Assembly (NCBI GenBank): GCA_025351675.1
Contig: JANXVK010000363.1
Location: 1-8,457, forward strand
DNA length: 8,457 nucleotides
Direction: 5' to 3'
DNA from: Rhizobacter sp.
Lineage (GTDB): Bacteria; Pseudomonadota; Gammaproteobacteria; Burkholderiales; Burkholderiaceae_C
In this document: in pieces, positions 7,645-8,457 of the stretch
Position numbering within the stretch: position 1 is the stretch's first letter
Layout of the letters: each line of letters starts with the position of its first letter
Notes under the pieces: generated by a model
Told to the model about the DNA's origin: nothing
The model's input: only the letters and a program-made list of their open reading frames with translations
Database searches by the model: none
Position numbers and translations under genes: made by a program

Positions 7645-8457
7645 ATGGCTTACCAGACCACGAATCCCTACAACGGAGAAGTTGGCAAAATCTTCGACGA
7701 GATCAGTGACGCACAGCTCGAGGCCAGCATCAAGGCCGCCGACGACTGCTTTCGCAACCACTGGCGCAAGACGAGCTTTGAGGAGCGCAAGGCGATCCTC
7801 AAGCGCGCGGCAAGCACCATGCGTGAACGCTCGCAGGGCTTCGCAGAGTTGATCAGCCTCGAGATGGGCAAGCTGATCGCTCAGAGCCAGGGCGAGGTCG
7901 CGCTGTGCGCGGCCATCCTTGATTACTACGCCGATCACGCCGAGGCATTCCTGGCGCCCGAGCAGCTGGCGCCGAACCGGGGCGAGGCGACAGTCGAGAG
8001 CAGCCCGCTGGGCGTCCTTTTTGGTGTCGAGCCCTGGAATTATCCGTACTACCAGCTGGTGCGCTTCGCAGCTCCCAACCTGATGGCCGGCAATGTCGTG
8101 CTGGTCAAGCATGCGTCCAACGTGCCGCAGTGCGCACTGGCCTTCGAAGGGCTGCTGTCGGACGCCGGCGTACCCCCCGGCGCCTACACCAACCTGTTCG
8201 TCTCCAAGGATCAGATCGGCCGCATCATCGATGACGACCGTGTGCGCGGCGTCGCGCTGACCGGCAGCGAAGGCGCGGGGGCGGTGGTCGCGGCCCGAGC
8301 AGGCAAGAATCTGAAGAAGACCACGCTAGAACTCGGTGGCAGCGACGCCTTCATCGTGCTGGACGATGCAGACCTCGAAAAGGCCGTCAAACATGCCGTC
8401 AGCGGCCGCATGGGCAATGCGGGGCAGGCCTGTACAGCGTCCAAGCGCATCATCGTC
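7645..8457 (+). CDS. NAD(P)-dependent succinate-semialdehyde dehydrogenase, Sad/YneI type (cut by right edge)
   Basis: Aldehyde dehydrogenase that would oxidise succinate semialdehyde to succinate, linking GABA or related amine breakdown to the TCA cycle. The first 271 codons are present, of about 455-460 expected. Seen: N-terminal TTNPYNGEV, substrate/cofactor segment GVEPWNYPYYQLVR, cofactor-binding VKHASNVPQCA, LTGSEGAG, catalytic base E229 in LELGGSD and nucleophile C263 in GQACTASKR. The 34-residue Glu-Cys spacing is standard. KHASNVPQ and LELGGSDAFIV resemble E. coli Sad (YneI), which prefers NAD, more than GabD. Substrate assignment is by similarity; other medium-chain or aromatic aldehydes are possible. 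The start ATG at 7645 is supported by the N-terminal alignment, although the ribosome-binding site (AGAAAG) is weak. It is probably co-transcribed with the PfpI gene 60 bp upstream. The sequence ends shortly after the nucleophile, so the C-terminal oligomerisation part is not visible. Confidence 0.93.
   Translation, partial: MAYQTTNPYNGEVGKIFDEISDAQLEASIKAADDCFRNHWRKTSFEERKAILKRAASTMRERSQGFAELISLEMGKLIAQSQGEVALCAAILDYYADHAEAFLAPEQLAPNRGEATVESSPLGVLFGVEPWNYPYYQLVRFAAPNLMAGNVVLVKHASNVPQCALAFEGLLSDAGVPPGAYTNLFVSKDQIGRIIDDDRVRGVALTGSEGAGAVVAARAGKNLKKTTLELGGSDAFIVLDDADLEKAVKHAVSGRMGNAGQACTASKRIIV

Noticed and set aside
6763..8112. Long minus-strand open frame (449 codons) opposite the PfpI and dehydrogenase genes
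   Set aside because: It spans two well-recognised plus-strand genes and the gap between them, with no recognisable domain or ribosome-binding site. It is a GC-driven shadow.

Overview
The window is GC-rich and densely coded, with strong third-position G/C bias. Its proteins look most like those of a betaproteobacterium of the order Burkholderiales. That assignment is inferred from base composition, the protein sequences and the gene set; there is no rRNA or tRNA to confirm it.

Left third (1-3127, minus strand): an acetate uptake and activation operon in the order acs - DUF485 (yjcH-like) - actP. Acetyl-CoA synthetase is complete. The small DUF485 membrane protein is complete and overlaps the actP start by 4 bp (ATGA). 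ActP runs off the left edge after 270 codons. The layout matches the classical acs-yjcH-actP operon of enterobacteria.

Divergent leader (3128-3613): about 490 bp holding the acs ribosome-binding site, a strong imperfect palindrome at 3190-3220, and a stretch at about 3258-3500 that has coding-like composition and a membrane-helix-like segment but no intact gene.

Middle (3614-6084, plus strand): two tightly spaced genes. The first encodes a 606-residue protein with cyclic-nucleotide-binding-like, CBS-pair, DUF294 nucleotidyltransferase and DUF294_C domains. The second encodes a DEDDh 3'-5' exonuclease. Such pairs recur beside actP-type genes in proteobacteria, which suggests a regulatory or housekeeping link to acetate or carbon status that the sequence does not define.

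Junk-like interval (6085-6900): a hairpin after the exonuclease stop, then the C-terminal tail of an IS3-family transposase on the minus strand, then about 600 bp with no convincing gene. It looks like a scar of past insertion and deletion separating two unrelated functional blocks.

Right end (6901-8457, plus strand): a DJ-1/PfpI (Hsp31-like) protein with an intact Glu/Cys/His set, followed by a Sad/YneI-type succinate-semialdehyde dehydrogenase cut by the right edge. Together they suggest aldehyde or carbonyl handling.

I see no CRISPR array, RNA gene, complete mobile element or clearly new system. The least explained items are the CBS/DUF294-exonuclease pair, the palindrome before acs, and the possible decayed small gene in the acs leader.
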